37,458 nucleotides of DNA from Hyphomicrobiales bacterium. Its GTDB lineage: Bacteria > Pseudomonadota > Alphaproteobacteria > Rhizobiales > Rhizobiaceae. The stretch is taken from assembly GCA_900474095.1 (NCBI GenBank), contig UCOA01000016.1, positions 1 to 37,458 on the forward strand. Reading direction: 5' to 3'. A program made the position numbers and the translations under genes. Shown here piece by piece: positions 1 to 8,906 of this stretch (position 1 is the stretch's first letter; each line of letters opens with the position of its first letter). The notes beneath the pieces were generated by a model. The model searched no databases. It was not told the origin of the DNA and saw only the letters and a program-made list of their open reading frames with translations.

Positions 1-154
1 CCGCCTCGACCGAGGGGCGGAGCGTGTCGAGGATCGCCGAACGTTCGCCGATCCCTTTGCCGGCTCACGAAAAGCCTGGGCAGCGCAGTCCCGCTCCATG
101 CCGCCATGACAGCAAACGGAACAACCAACAGAGTTGCACTGGCCTTGTTCATGC

Positions 155-631
155 TCAGGCCTGGTCGAGAGCCGGAATGCGCAGCACCTGACCAGGATAG
201 ATCTTGTCTGGATGGGTCAGCATCGGCTTGTTGGCCTCGAAGATCACCGTGTTTTTTGCGCCCTTGCCCTTGCCGTATTGAGCTTCGGCGATCTTCCAGA
301 GATTGTCGCCCTTCTTGACCGTGTAGAACACCGGCGCCTTGGCCGGAGCGGGCGTCGCTGCCCCGCCGGCCGCGACCTTCAGTTCGGTCGCCTCGACCTT
401 GGAAATACCGAGCGTATTGCCGACGGCAACCACAGCCTTTTCGAACACCGACTGGTCGTTGACGACACCCGTGAGTACAACCTTGTCGCCTTCCACAGCG
501 ACGTCCACCTTATCGGTACCGAGGTCATGGGAGGCGAGCTCTTTCTTCACCGCTTCGACATCGGGGGCATCGTCATCACCGCCAATGCCGAGTTTCTTGC
601 CGGCATTCTTGATAAAACTGAACAGGCCCAT
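155..631 (-). CDS. kbp: BON-LysM domain protein, Kbp/YgaU-like
   Basis: A 158-residue protein without signal peptide. It starts MGLFSFIKNAGKKL, a typical N-terminus of the YgaU/Kbp family. A BON domain spans about residues 24-87 and is followed by an Ala/Pro linker (88-100). A C-terminal LysM domain (101-153) contains YTVKKGDNLWKIA and ends KIYPGQVLRIP. E. coli Kbp (149 aa) has the same order and is a cytoplasmic potassium-binding protein; LysM annotations as 'peptidoglycan binding' probably mislead here because nothing directs export. The start is supported by GGGAGAAA a few bases upstream on the minus strand. The gene lies 81 bp downstream of arfB and may be read with it. Family assignment is firm; potassium binding is inferred from the family. 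Confidence 0.9.
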   Translation of the reverse strand: MGLFSFIKNAGKKLGIGGDDDAPDVEAVKKELASHDLGTDKVDVAVEGDKVVLTGVVNDQSVFEKAVVAVGNTLGISKVEATELKVAAGGAATPAPAKAPVFYTVKKGDNLWKIAEAQYGKGKGAKNTVIFEANKPMLTHPDKIYPGQVLRIPALDQA

Positions 632-712
632 GGCATTTCTCCCTTTGTCATTTGCTCCAGCCTAACAGAGTGCGGTGACGCGCAAAAACAAGGTCTGCGA
701 GAAAAATGCGTT

Positions 713-1147
713 TCAATCGCTTTCAGGACGGCCGCGCATCTTCTTGAGTTCGCTGCGCCCGGTCTTTTCCTTCAGGCGACGCTCGATCGAGCCCTTCGTC
801 GGCCTGGTCTTTCTCCGCGGCGGCGGGGGCGGCTCGGCGGCCTTGAGGATCAGCTCCCTCAACCGCTCGCGCGCATCCTCGCGATTGCGCTCCTGGCTGC
901 GGAAACGGCTCGCCTCGATCATCAGGACGCCGTCCTTGGAAACCTTGCGGCCGGCGAGCTTGATCGCATTCTCGCGCACCCGCTCCGGCAAGGCAGGCGA
1001 CGCCTTGATTCCATAGAATAACTGGACCGCCGTCGAGACCTTGTTGACGTTCTGCCCACCGGGACCGCCGGCCAGCACGAATTGCTCCGTCAACTCCCAG
1101 CCGGCTATGACGATGTTGTCGTTGATATAGAGCGGATCGCTGGCCAT
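713..1147 (-). CDS. arfB: Alternative ribosome-rescue peptidyl-tRNA hydrolase ArfB (YaeJ)
   Basis: A 144-residue single-domain class I release-factor homologue. The catalytic GGQ motif is at residues 30-32 (LAGGPGGQNVNKV), and no codon-recognition domain is present, which separates it from PrfA/PrfB. The C-terminal third is strongly basic (RRKTRPTKGS, RRLKEKTGRSELKKMRGR); in the family this tail enters the empty mRNA channel of ribosomes stalled without a stop codon so that GGQ can release the peptide. A Pro run (PPPPP) links the two parts. AAGGAAAG upstream supports the ATG start. It sits between pckA, which ends in its own terminator, and the BON-LysM gene, all on the minus strand. Length and motifs match ArfB fully. 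Confidence 0.93.
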   Translation of the reverse strand: MASDPLYINDNIVIAGWELTEQFVLAGGPGGQNVNKVSTAVQLFYGIKASPALPERVRENAIKLAGRKVSKDGVLMIEASRFRSQERNREDARERLRELILKAAEPPPPPRRKTRPTKGSIERRLKEKTGRSELKKMRGRPESD

Positions 1148-1239
1148 GACGTTCTTTCCTTCCGCCGCTCTATCTTACAGGCCACCGCTCTATCTCACAG
1201 GATGGAGAAGTTGGAAACGCATGACCCCGCCCTGACAAA

Positions 1240-1268
1240 GAAAACCCGGCCTTTTCAAGCCGGGTTTC
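1240..1268 (-). terminator. Intrinsic terminator of pckA
   Basis: Nine-bp perfect arms AAACCCGGC and GCCGGGTTT enclose an 8-nt loop. On the minus strand the stem is followed by a TTTTCTTT tract. It begins 40 bp after the pckA stop codon and should end that transcript before arfB. Confidence 0.85.
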
Positions 1269-1308
1269 ACGTGAATCGTAGCCTGCGATTTATACTCGTC
1301 TGTCTTTT

Positions 1309-2919
1309 TTACTCCGCAGCGAGCTTGGCGCCCGGGGCAGCGTCGCGGACGCTGCCGTCGACATGGTTTTCGAACTTGGCGAAATTGGCAACGAACATGT
1401 CCACCAGCTTACGCGCCTGCGCGTCATAAGCGGCACCGTCGCTCCAGGTCGAGCGAGGATCGAGTATCTTGCCATCGACGCCGGAAACGGCCACTGGCAC
1501 GGCGAAACCGAAATTGCTGTCCGTGCGGAACTCCGCCGATGCCAGCGAGCCGTCGAGCGCCGCCGCGAGCAGCGCCCGCGTCGCCTTGATCGGCATGCGG
1601 CTTCCGGTGCCATAGGCGCCGCCGGTCCAGCCGGTGTTGACCAGCCAGCAATTGACGCCGTGTTCGGCGATCAGCGTCTTCAAGAGGTTGCCGTATTCGG
1701 ACGGATGGCGCGGCATGAAGGGCGCGCCGAAGCAGGTCGAGAAGGTCGCTTCCGGCTCCGTCACGCCTTTTTCCGTCCCAGCCACCTTGGCGGTGTAGCC
1801 GGAGAGGAAGTGATACATGGCCTGATCCGGCGTCAGACGGGCGATCGGCGGCATGACGCCGAAGGCATCGGCCGTCAGCATGATGATCGTCCGCGGATGA
1901 CCCGCCGTGCCGGTCTTGCTGGCATTCGGGATGAAGTCGAGCGGGTAGGCGCAGCGTGTGTTCTCGGTCAGCGAGCCGTCGTTGAAGTCTGGCTGGCGGT
2001 TCTCGTCGAGAATGACGTTTTCGAGCACGGTGCCGAAGCGACGTGTCGTTGCAAAGATTTCCGGCTCGGCCTCGGCAGACAGGCGGATGGTCTTGGCATA
2101 GCAACCGCCTTCGAAATTGAAGATACCGTCCTTGCCCCAGCCGTGTTCGTCGTCGCCGATCAGCGTGCGCTTCGGATCGGCCGACAGCGTCGTCTTGCCG
2201 GTGCCCGAAAGACCGAAGAAGACTGCCGAGTCGCCATCCGGGCCGACATTGGCGGAGCAATGCATCGGCATCACCCGCTTGGCCGGCAGCAGGTAGTTGA
2301 GCATCGTGAAGACCGACTTCTTCATTTCGCCGGCATAGGACGTGCCGCCGATCAGAATGATGCCCTTGGTGAAATTGCAGGCAATCACGGTTTCTGTGCG
2401 GCAACCATGACGGGCAGGATTGCCCTTGAAATCCGGCAGGTCGATGATCGTCAGCCTCGGCGTGAAAGTGGCGAGCGAAGCCTTTTCAGGGCGGATCAGC
2501 AGGTTGCGGATGAACAGCGAATGCCAGGCGAATTCCGTTACGACACGCGTCGGCAGGGCGTTTTCCGCATCGGCACCGCCAACCAGGTCCTGAACATAAA
2601 GCGACTTGCCCTTGGCATGGTCGAGCATGTCCTGATGCAGGATCTCGAAGTGCTCTGGCGACATCTCATTGTTGTTATCCCACCAGATTTCGTCCGCCGT
2701 ATTGGCGTCGCGGACGACGAATTTGTCCTTCGGGGATCGGCCCGTATGCTGTCCCGTCAGGGCACGCACAGCGCCATGAGCGGTCAGCTGCGCTTCGCTG
2801 CGGCGCAGGATTTCCTCATAAAGTTCAGCGGTGCCTAAGTTATACCGAACCATGTCCAGGTTGGTGAAACCGATTGATTCCAGCCCAAGGGATGGGTTGC
2901 GAATGCCGAGTTCCTTCAT
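1309..2919 (-). CDS. pckA: Phosphoenolpyruvate carboxykinase (ATP)
   Basis: A 536-residue ATP-type PEPCK, the normal family length. It converts oxaloacetate plus ATP to PEP, CO2 and ADP, the entry step to gluconeogenesis during growth on C4-dicarboxylates. The kinase P-loop GLSGTGKT is at residues 236-243, followed by LSADPKR. Other family signatures are TGRSPKDKF (59-67), the [12 protein letters not shown] segment around 191-202 and the Arg-rich substrate site. GGAGGAAA before the ATG gives a strong ribosome site. The gene is divergent from chvI, the same arrangement as in Agrobacterium and Sinorhizobium, where pckA is known to respond to carbon source and, in Agrobacterium, to acid through ChvG/ChvI. 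It ends in a clear terminator. Confidence 0.98.
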   Translation of the reverse strand: MKELGIRNPSLGLESIGFTNLDMVRYNLGTAELYEEILRRSEAQLTAHGAVRALTGQHTGRSPKDKFVVRDANTADEIWWDNNNEMSPEHFEILHQDMLDHAKGKSLYVQDLVGGADAENALPTRVVTEFAWHSLFIRNLLIRPEKASLATFTPRLTIIDLPDFKGNPARHGCRTETVIACNFTKGIILIGGTSYAGEMKKSVFTMLNYLLPAKRVMPMHCSANVGPDGDSAVFFGLSGTGKTTLSADPKRTLIGDDEHGWGKDGIFNFEGGCYAKTIRLSAEAEPEIFATTRRFGTVLENVILDENRQPDFNDGSLTENTRCAYPLDFIPNASKTGTAGHPRTIIMLTADAFGVMPPIARLTPDQAMYHFLSGYTAKVAGTEKGVTEPEATFSTCFGAPFMPRHPSEYGNLLKTLIAEHGVNCWLVNTGWTGGAYGTGSRMPIKATRALLAAALDGSLASAEFRTDSNFGFAVPVAVSGVDGKILDPRSTWSDGAAYDAQARKLVDMFVANFAKFENHVDGSVRDAAPGAKLAAE

Positions 2920-3259
2920 GGTTCAGCTTTCCTCCGTAGTTTGCCTAAAGAACGTTGAATGTTAGTGACCATAAAAGGAGTAGCGAGAAAAGACAAGGTT
3001 GCTGTCTCAAAATATCTAACAATTTCAGTATATTAATCGATTTAAAAGAATTTATTGCTTTTTTAATCGGTTGAATCGGCTCTTTTCGAGCGGGCTTTTT
3101 CGGCGAAATCGCGCTAGTCGCGCCCGCCTCATTGCGTTTGATTTTTACTTCGCCACAATTTGTTCCACCTTTATACTCAAGAAACCCGTCGTACCGCAGC
3201 GCGGATCCGGGAAACCGGGCAGGCCTCGGAGGCGTAGTGAAATGGTGGAGCCTTATACG
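2920..3259. promoter_or_regulatory. Divergent pckA / chvI control region
   Basis: A 340-bp gene-free stretch, AT-rich between about 2985 and 3070 compared with the genes around it. The minus strand has a good -10 (TATACT, 3032-3027) for pckA, which would give a 5' leader of roughly 100 nt. The plus strand has TATACT at 3172-3177 as a -10 candidate for chvI. No convincing -35 accompanies either. An open frame upstream of chvI is continuous with it from 3071, but its codons are unlike a conserved protein, so it is treated as leader. Positions of promoters are predictions by eye. Confidence 0.45.
3035..3042. promoter_or_regulatory. AATCGATT palindrome, possible LacI/GalR-type operator of pckA
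   Basis: The palindrome AATCGATT lies immediately upstream of the pckA -10 candidate, inside an AT-rich context. Sinorhizobium pckA is known to be controlled by PckR, a LacI/GalR-family regulator, and such regulators use CG-centred palindromes. A second related motif (AATCGG, twice) lies at about 3065-3079. The link to PckR is inference; the sequence is short and could occur by chance. Confidence 0.3.
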
Positions 3260-3991
3260 ATGCAGACGATTGCACTTGTCGATGACGACCGCAATATCCT
3301 GACCTCGGTGTCGATTGCGCTGGAAGCCGAAGGATACAAGGTCGAAACCTATACCGACGGTGCGTCGGCCCTCGACGGTCTGCTTGCGCGGCCGCCGCAG
3401 CTGGCCATCTTCGACATCAAGATGCCGCGCATGGACGGCATGGAACTGCTGCGCCGCCTGCGCCAGAAGTCGGACATCCCGGTGATCTTCCTCACCTCCA
3501 AGGACGAGGAGATCGACGAATTGTTCGGCCTGAAGATGGGCGCCGACGATTTCATCACCAAGCCCTTCTCGCAGCGACTGCTGGTTGAGCGCGTCAAGGC
3601 GATCCTGCGCCGCTCGGCCAACCGCGAAGCCGCGGCTGCGGCCAATTCCGGTGGCGCGGCCAAGACCGCCGCCGATGTGCAGGCGCGTTCGCTGGAGCGC
3701 GGCCAGCTGTCGATGGACCAGGAGCGCCACACCTGCACCTGGAAGAACGAGCCGGTCACGCTGACGGTTACGGAATTCCTCATCCTGCATTCGCTGGCGC
3801 AGCGCCCCGGTGTCGTGAAAAGCCGCGATTCGCTGATGGACGCCGCCTATGATGAGCAGGTCTATGTCGACGACCGCACGATCGACAGTCACATCAAGCG
3901 GCTGCGCAAGAAGTTCAAGATGGTCGACAACGACTTCGACATGATCGAGACGCTCTACGGCGTCGGCTATCGCTTCCGCGAATCGGCTTAA
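3260..3991 (+). CDS. chvI: Response regulator ChvI (OmpR/PhoB family)
   Basis: A 243-residue two-domain regulator. The receiver domain (1-118) has the acidic pocket at D8-D10, the phospho-acceptor D52 in [11 protein letters not shown]79 and K101. A winged-helix DNA-binding domain follows (about 145-240; ends [11 protein letters not shown]). I chose ATG 3260 because [12 protein letters not shown] is the conserved ChvI N-terminus and GGAG sits 9 nt upstream; an in-frame ATG at 3242 would add six residues. With ChvG it controls exopolysaccharide, motility, acid response and host interaction in rhizobia and agrobacteria. chvG follows after 177 bp with a hairpin between. Confidence 0.97.
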   Translation: MQTIALVDDDRNILTSVSIALEAEGYKVETYTDGASALDGLLARPPQLAIFDIKMPRMDGMELLRRLRQKSDIPVIFLTSKDEEIDELFGLKMGADDFITKPFSQRLLVERVKAILRRSANREAAAAANSGGAAKTAADVQARSLERGQLSMDQERHTCTWKNEPVTLTVTEFLILHSLAQRPGVVKSRDSLMDAAYDEQVYVDDRTIDSHIKRLRKKFKMVDNDFDMIETLYGVGYRFRESA

Positions 3992-4005
3992 AGACCGCAA
4001 TGGAC

Positions 4006-4039
4006 GGCCGTGGCCAGGGCGATATAACGCGCCACGGCC
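4006..4039 (+). other. Stem-loop between chvI and chvG
   Basis: Perfect 9-bp arms GGCCGTGGC (4006-4014) and GCCACGGCC (4031-4039) flank a 16-nt loop, 14 nt after the chvI stop. There is no following T tract, so it is more likely an mRNA 3'-end/stability or partial-termination structure that sets a lower level of chvG than chvI. Function is inferred. Confidence 0.55.
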
Positions 4040-4168
4040 ATACTGGCATGGCTTGTCACGGAACTGTATGATACGGCTCCGGGCTAGGGCGAACCGCAAT
4101 CGGATTTCGCTGAGAACAGCCATATCTGCCATTGATATGCAGGAGCCGCGCGAGCGGGAGTTGAAGGC

Positions 4169-5950
4169 TTGGTCGAAGTCTTGCGAAACATCGATTTGGA
4201 CGACAGTGACACGAGATCCGCGTCGGGGCGGAAGTGGGCGCATCCCTTCACGCTGATTCGCCGCATCTTCGGCAATGCCGTGTTTTCGAGCCTGACGCGC
4301 CGTATCCTGTTCTTCAATCTCGTCGCGCTCGTGGTCCTCGTTGGCGGCATCATGTATCTGAACCAGTTCCGCGAGGGACTGATCGATGCCCGCGTCGAAA
4401 GCCTGTTGACGCAAGGCGAGATTATTGCCGGCGCCATTGCCGCTTCCGCTTCGGTCGATACCAACTCGATCACCATCGACCCGGAAAAACTGCTGGAGCT
4501 GCAGGCCGGACAGAGCATCACCCCACTGCCGAGCGACGAGGATCTTGAATTTCCGATCAATCAGGAACGTGTGGCACCGGTGCTGAGACGCTTGATCTCG
4601 CCGACCCGCACGCGCGCCCGCCTTTTTGACGCCGATGCCGACCTGCTGCTGGATTCACGCCATCTCTATACCGGCGGCCAAGTGCTGCGTTTCGACCTCC
4701 CTCCGATCGATCCGGAATCGGCGACCTGGTCCGAGCGACTGAATTCGTGGTTCAACCGCGTCCTGCAGCCCGGCAACCTGCCGCTCTACAAGGAGCCGCC
4801 GGGCGGCAACGGTGCCATCTATCCGGAGGTCATGAACGCGCTGACCGGCGTGCGTGGCGCCGTCGTGCGCGTGACCGAAAAAGGCGAACTGATCGTCTCT
4901 GTCGCGGTTCCAGTCCAGCGGTTCCGCGCCGTTCTCGGCGTTCTTCTTCTCTCGACGCAGGCCGGTGACATCGACAAGATCGTTCATGCCGAGCGGCTGG
5001 CCATCATTCGCGTCTTTGGTGTCGCAGCTCTGGTTAACGTCATCCTCTCCCTGCTTCTGTCGAGCACGATCGCCAACCCTCTGCGGCGCCTTTCAGCCGC
5101 CGCCATTCGTGTGCGGCGGGGCGGCGCCAAGGAACGCGAGGAAATCCCGGATTTCTCGTCCCGTCAGGACGAAATCGGCAATCTCTCCGTGGCCCTTCGC
5201 GAAATGACGACGGCGCTCTACGATCGTATCGCGGCGATCGAGAATTTTGCCGCGGATGTCAGCCACGAACTGAAAAACCCGCTGACATCGTTGCGCAGCG
5301 CCGTCGAAACGCTGCCGCTCGCCCGTACGGACGATTCCAAGAAGCGGCTGATGGATGTCATCCAGCATGACGTGCGCCGCCTCGACCGCCTTATCAGCGA
5401 CATCTCCGACGCTTCGCGGCTCGATGCCGAGCTTGCCCGCAGCGACGCCAAGGCCATTGATCTGGAGAAACTGCTGGGCGACCTCGTTGATATTTCCCGG
5501 CAGATTCGCAGCAGCAAGAAGGCGGTGCAGCTCAGCTTCGTCGTCGAGCGCAAGGACAATCCGAGGGCCCGCTTCGATGTCGCCGGTTACGAGCTGCGGA
5601 TCGGCCAGATCATCACCAACCTTATCGAAAACGCCCGCTCCTTCGTGCCCGAGGAAGGGGGCCGCATCATTCTGCGCCTGACACGAACCCGAAGCCGCTG
5701 CCTCATCTATATCGAGGACAACGGCCCCGGCATCCAGGCGGAAGACATCGACCGCATCTTCGAACGCTTCTACACCGACCGGCCGGAGGCTGAGGATTTC
5801 GGCCAGAATTCAGGCCTCGGATTGTCGATCTCCCGCCAGATCGCGGAAGCCCATGGCGGCTCTCTGAAAGCTGAGAATATGATGGACGCCAGCGGCAAGG
5901 TCACCGGCGCGCGCTTCATCCTGTCGTTGCCGGTCGAGACCAACACATGA
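4169..5950 (+). CDS. chvG: Sensor histidine kinase ChvG (ExoS)
   Basis: A 593-residue membrane kinase, about the length of Sinorhizobium ExoS/ChvG. A cytoplasmic N-terminus is followed by TM1 (about 46-64), a periplasmic sensor domain (65-275), TM2 (about 278-303) and a HAMP segment. The DHp box is FAADVSHELKNPLTSLR with the phospho-acceptor H366, and the ATPase domain has N, DNGPGI and GLGLSI boxes. The periplasmic domain is the known contact for the inhibitor ExoR in this family. The start is TTG 4169, because GGGAG lies 8 nt upstream and no better ATG gives the conserved N-terminus. The stop overlaps the hprK start (ATGA), so the two are translationally coupled. Confidence 0.96.
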   Translation: MVEVLRNIDLDDSDTRSASGRKWAHPFTLIRRIFGNAVFSSLTRRILFFNLVALVVLVGGIMYLNQFREGLIDARVESLLTQGEIIAGAIAASASVDTNSITIDPEKLLELQAGQSITPLPSDEDLEFPINQERVAPVLRRLISPTRTRARLFDADADLLLDSRHLYTGGQVLRFDLPPIDPESATWSERLNSWFNRVLQPGNLPLYKEPPGGNGAIYPEVMNALTGVRGAVVRVTEKGELIVSVAVPVQRFRAVLGVLLLSTQAGDIDKIVHAERLAIIRVFGVAALVNVILSLLLSSTIANPLRRLSAAAIRVRRGGAKEREEIPDFSSRQDEIGNLSVALREMTTALYDRIAAIENFAADVSHELKNPLTSLRSAVETLPLARTDDSKKRLMDVIQHDVRRLDRLISDISDASRLDAELARSDAKAIDLEKLLGDLVDISRQIRSSKKAVQLSFVVERKDNPRARFDVAGYELRIGQIITNLIENARSFVPEEGGRIILRLTRTRSRCLIYIEDNGPGIQAEDIDRIFERFYTDRPEAEDFGQNSGLGLSISRQIAEAHGGSLKAENMMDASGKVTGARFILSLPVETNT

Positions 5951-6414
5951 CGGAAGAGGCGGTCAATATTCACGCGACCGCAATCGTGCTCGGTACCTGC
6001 GGTTTCCTGTTCGTCGGCCCCTCCGGCGCGGGCAAGACAGCTGCGGCGCTCTCCTGTCTGGCCGCGGCAAGAGCGAGCGGATTGTTTGGGGCCCTGGTAT
6101 CGGATGATCAGGTGCTGATTTCGGTTCGAAACGGCAAGCTTGTCGCCCGCCGACCTGCCTCCATCGCCGGGTTGGCCGAGATACGCGGCGCCGGCATCGT
6201 TCAGGTGGAGACGATAGCCGCGGCTGTGATGGATTTCGCCGTTCAGCCTGTGAAGTCGCCGTTTGAGCCGCGCCTGGCGCCTGAAAACGAGGTGTTTGCC
6301 CTTCCGTCGGGCATTTTTTTACCTATGCTGCGCCTTCCCTTCGGAGAAGGCTTGAATTCCTTCGAAATTTTGCGGCTTATTTTGCCTCAAAATTCCAATT
6401 TTCAAGGACAATGA
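5947..6414 (+). CDS. hprK: Short HPr kinase/phosphorylase (alphaproteobacterial form)
   Basis: A 155-residue protein, only the C-terminal catalytic half of the Gram-positive enzyme. The P-loop GPSGAGKT is at 24-31, VSDDQV follows as the next nucleotide/metal motif, and the HPrK signature RRPASIAGLAEIRGAGIV lies near residue 70. In the family it phosphorylates and dephosphorylates a Ser on HPr (Ser62 of the HPr encoded downstream). The start overlaps the chvG stop, which ties PTS-based carbon/energy sensing to the ChvG/ChvI system. The last roughly 40 residues diverge from the core and the region after the stop is AT-richer. A 144-bp gap precedes manX, so manX may have its own promoter. Confidence 0.93.
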   Translation: MTEEAVNIHATAIVLGTCGFLFVGPSGAGKTAAALSCLAAARASGLFGALVSDDQVLISVRNGKLVARRPASIAGLAEIRGAGIVQVETIAAAVMDFAVQPVKSPFEPRLAPENEVFALPSGIFLPMLRLPFGEGLNSFEILRLILPQNSNFQGQ

Positions 6415-6558
6415 TGCCTTCAAAAGCAGCATTTCTGGATTTTTAACTTGCACTTCGCCTTTTCCTTGCCAAGATGGCCGCCCCAAAGGTGGACGAAATT
6501 GCTGCATTGCGATATCTGACCATCGACGATTAGCAGATGCAGTTGGAGCGAAGACACC

Positions 6559-6960
6559 ATGATCGGACTTGTGCTTGTCACGCACGGCAAGCTGGCTGAA
6601 GAGTTTCGTCATGCGCTGGAGCATGTCGTTGGTCCGCAAAAGTCGATCGAGACTGTCTGCATCGGCCCCGAGGATGACATGGATCAACGCCGCCAGGATA
6701 TCCTGGAAGCAGTTCTCTTGGCCGATGAAGGCAATGGCGTCATCATCCTGACGGATATGTTCGGCGGAACGCCGTCCAATCTGGCGATCTCCGTGATGCA
6801 GAGCGGCACCGTCGAGGTCATCGCCGGCGTCAACCTACCTATGCTGATCAAGCTCGCCGGTGTCCGCGGCGAAAGCGATATGGACAAGGCACTCGTCGAA
6901 GCATCCGAAGCAGGCAGAAAGTATATCAATGTCGCAAGCCGTGTCCTCAGTGGCAAATAG
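6559..6960 (+). CDS. manX: PTS EIIA component, mannose family (regulatory PTS)
   Basis: A 133-residue EIIA-Man domain starting MIGLVLVTHGKLAEE. H9 is the expected phosphorylation site, and DMFGGTPSN (about 67-75) is the family signature. No EIIB, EIIC or EIID gene accompanies it, so it cannot form a sugar transporter here. In alphaproteobacteria this protein receives phosphate from HPr and acts as a regulator with HprK and the nitrogen-type PTS. The reading frame overlaps the HPr start by 32 bp, a strong sign of coupled translation. Confidence 0.95.
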   Translation: MIGLVLVTHGKLAEEFRHALEHVVGPQKSIETVCIGPEDDMDQRRQDILEAVLLADEGNGVIILTDMFGGTPSNLAISVMQSGTVEVIAGVNLPMLIKLAGVRGESDMDKALVEASEAGRKYINVASRVLSGK

Positions 6961-7246
6961 CGAAGTGGCCACAGTGGCGCTTTCCCGTGAATTGCTGATC
7001 ATCAACAAGCGAGGGCTGCATGCCCGCGCCTCCGCCAAATTCGTCCAGACGGTCGAAGGCTACGACGCCGATATCCATGTCTCGAAAGACGGCATGACCG
7101 TCGGCGGCACCTCGATCATGGGCCTGATGATGCTCGCCGCGAGCACGGGCTGTTCCATCTCCGTCGTTGCCAGCGGCCGGCAGGCCCAGGAAGCGCTCGA
7201 CGCCCTCGACGCGCTGGTGGCCGACAAGTTCGGCGAAGAAATCTGA
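6929..7246 (+). CDS. ptsH: Phosphocarrier protein HPr
   Basis: A 105-residue HPr. The catalytic histidine is H31 in NKRGLHARASAKF, and the regulatory serine is S62 in GGTSIMGLMML, exactly 31 residues later as in classic HPr (H15/S46), so HprK can act on it. The N-terminus carries about 16 extra residues if ATG 6929 is used; that start lies inside manX and has only a weak ribosome site. GTG 6965 would give a 93-residue protein closer to the usual length, so the start is uncertain. It passes phosphate between EI-Ntr and EIIA proteins in the regulatory PTS. Confidence 0.93.
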   Translation: MSQAVSSVANSEVATVALSRELLIINKRGLHARASAKFVQTVEGYDADIHVSKDGMTVGGTSIMGLMMLAASTGCSISVVASGRQAQEALDALDALVADKFGEEI

Positions 7247-7307
7247 GCTCTGTTCTGAGTTCATGACGCGCCGGTTTTCCAGCCAGATTGGGACCGGACG
7301 GCCTGAA

Positions 7308-7337
7308 GACATAAAGACATAAAGACTTCTTTATGTC
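7308..7337. promoter_or_regulatory. Inverted-repeat operator upstream of ahcY, SahR-like
   Basis: Perfect 9-bp arms GACATAAAG (7316-7324) and CTTTATGTC (7329-7337) are separated by 4 nt. An additional direct copy of the half-site (GACATAAA, 7308-7315) abuts the left arm. It lies about 140 bp before ahcY. Its form agrees, from memory, with CATAAAG/CTTTATG-type sites of the ArsR-family SAH-sensing repressor SahR, which controls ahcY and methionine-cycle genes in proteobacteria. There is no T tract after the repeat, so a terminator role is less likely. Confidence 0.55.
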
Positions 7338-7474
7338 CTGTTGCTCCCTTTCATGAATCCTGCTAGGTGAGAACAAACTTCCGGCTCCTTGCCGAAGTTG
7401 CGAATTTCAGTGCGCCCTGCCCGGATCATAAACACATCAGTTCCCCGCGCAGGGCCTCAAGCCCGGAGAGCTTC

Positions 7475-8875
7475 ATGAGCACGACGAACGACTATCTGGT
7501 TGCGGATATCGGCCTTGCCGATTTCGGCCGCAAGGAAATCACCATTGCCGAGACCGAAATGCCGGGCCTGATGGCCTGCCGCGAAGAATTCGGTTCGAAG
7601 AAGCCGCTGAAGGGCGCGCGCATTACCGGCTCGCTGCACATGACCATCCAGACGGCGGTGCTGATCGAAACGCTGGTCGCACTCGGCGCCGAAGTCCGCT
7701 GGGCGTCCTGCAACATCTTCTCCACCCAAGACCATGCTGCAGCAGCAATTGCCGCCAGCGGCGTTCCGGTCTTCGCCGTCAAGGGCGAGACGCTGGAGGA
7801 CTACTGGACCTACACGGACAAGATCTTCCAATGGGCCGATGGCGGTGTCTCCAACATGATCCTCGATGATGGCGGCGACGCCACCATGTACATCCTGCTC
7901 GGCGCCCGTGCCGAAGCCGGCGAGGATGTGCTGTCGAGCCCGACCTCGGAAGAAGAGGAAATCCTCGTCGCCCAGATCAAAAAGCGCCTAGCCGCCTCCC
8001 CGGGCTGGTTCACCAAGCAGCGCGAGGCGATCAAGGGCGTGACGGAAGAAACCACGACCGGCGTCAACCGTCTCTACCAGCTCCATGCCAAGGGCCTCTT
8101 GCCCTTCCCGGCGATCAACGTCAACGATTCGGTCACCAAGTCGAAATTCGACAACAAGTATGGCTGCAAGGAATCGCTGGTCGACGGCATCCGTCGCGGC
8201 ACCGACGTGATGATGGCCGGCAAGGTCGCCGTCGTGTGCGGTTACGGCGACGTCGGCAAGGGGTCGGCTGCCTCGCTCTCGGGTGCCGGGGCTCGCGTCA
8301 AGGTCACCGAAGTAGACCCGATCTGCGCCCTGCAGGCGGCCATGGACGGCTATGAAGTCGTGCAGCTCGAAGACGTCGTCTCGACCGCTGATATCTTCAT
8401 CACCACAACCGGCAACAAGGACGTCATCCGCATGGACCACATGCGCGAGATGAAGGACATGGCGATCGTCGGCAATATCGGCCACTTCGACAACGAGATT
8501 CAGGTTTCGGCGCTACGCAACCTGAAATGGACCAACGTCAAGCCACAGGTCGATCTGATCGAGTTCCCGAAGGGCAACCGGATGATCCTTCTCTCGGAAG
8601 GCCGCCTGCTCAATCTCGGCAACGCCACCGGCCATCCGTCCTTTGTCATGTCGGCGTCCTTCACCAACCAGGTCTTGGCCCAGATCGAGCTCTTCACCAA
8701 GGGCGAACAGTACGACAGGAAGGTCCACATCCTGCCCAAGCACCTCGACGAAAAGGTTGCCCGCCTTCACCTGGGCAAGCTCGGCGTCAAGCTGACGGAA
8801 CTTTCGGAAGAACAGGCCAACTATATCGGCGTAAACCAGCAAGGTCCGTTCAAAGCTGAACACTACAGGTATTAA
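7475..8875 (+). CDS. ahcY: S-adenosyl-L-homocysteine hydrolase
   Basis: A 466-residue cytosolic enzyme that splits S-adenosylhomocysteine into adenosine and homocysteine, relieving product inhibition of methyltransferases. The substrate domain has [16 protein letters not shown] and the Cys of [15 protein letters not shown]. The NAD-binding loop is [12 protein letters not shown], and the tail ends in the family's KAEHYRY. The start ATG 7475 follows GGAGAG; the upstream in-frame extension from 7367 is not conserved sequence. It is monocistronic by the evidence of its own operator-like repeat and a strong terminator 31 bp after the stop. Confidence 0.98.
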   Translation: MSTTNDYLVADIGLADFGRKEITIAETEMPGLMACREEFGSKKPLKGARITGSLHMTIQTAVLIETLVALGAEVRWASCNIFSTQDHAAAAIAASGVPVFAVKGETLEDYWTYTDKIFQWADGGVSNMILDDGGDATMYILLGARAEAGEDVLSSPTSEEEEILVAQIKKRLAASPGWFTKQREAIKGVTEETTTGVNRLYQLHAKGLLPFPAINVNDSVTKSKFDNKYGCKESLVDGIRRGTDVMMAGKVAVVCGYGDVGKGSAASLSGAGARVKVTEVDPICALQAAMDGYEVVQLEDVVSTADIFITTTGNKDVIRMDHMREMKDMAIVGNIGHFDNEIQVSALRNLKWTNVKPQVDLIEFPKGNRMILLSEGRLLNLGNATGHPSFVMSASFTNQVLAQIELFTKGEQYDRKVHILPKHLDEKVARLHLGKLGVKLTELSEEQANYIGVNQQGPFKAEHYRY

Positions 8876-8906
8876 TCCTTACCTGGATAATCCACAACAT
8901 GTAGAG

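Noticed and set aside
1-154. Possible gene edge on the left (minus-strand frame with good codon positions up to about base 57)
   Set aside because: No start codon fits that frame inside the window because a TGA precedes it, and the piece is too short to identify.
3071-3259. In-frame N-terminal extension of ChvI from an upstream start
   Set aside because: The translation is basic and unconserved, crosses the probable chvI promoter, and the known ChvI N-terminus with a ribosome site starts at 3260.
2945-4414. Large minus-strand frame of 489 codons opposite chvI and chvG
   Set aside because: It is the antisense shadow of two well-identified genes, with no recognisable domain.
6448-6476. Promoter TTGCAC-17-AAGATG upstream of manX
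   Set aside because: The -10 is poor; it may exist but cannot be supported from sequence alone.
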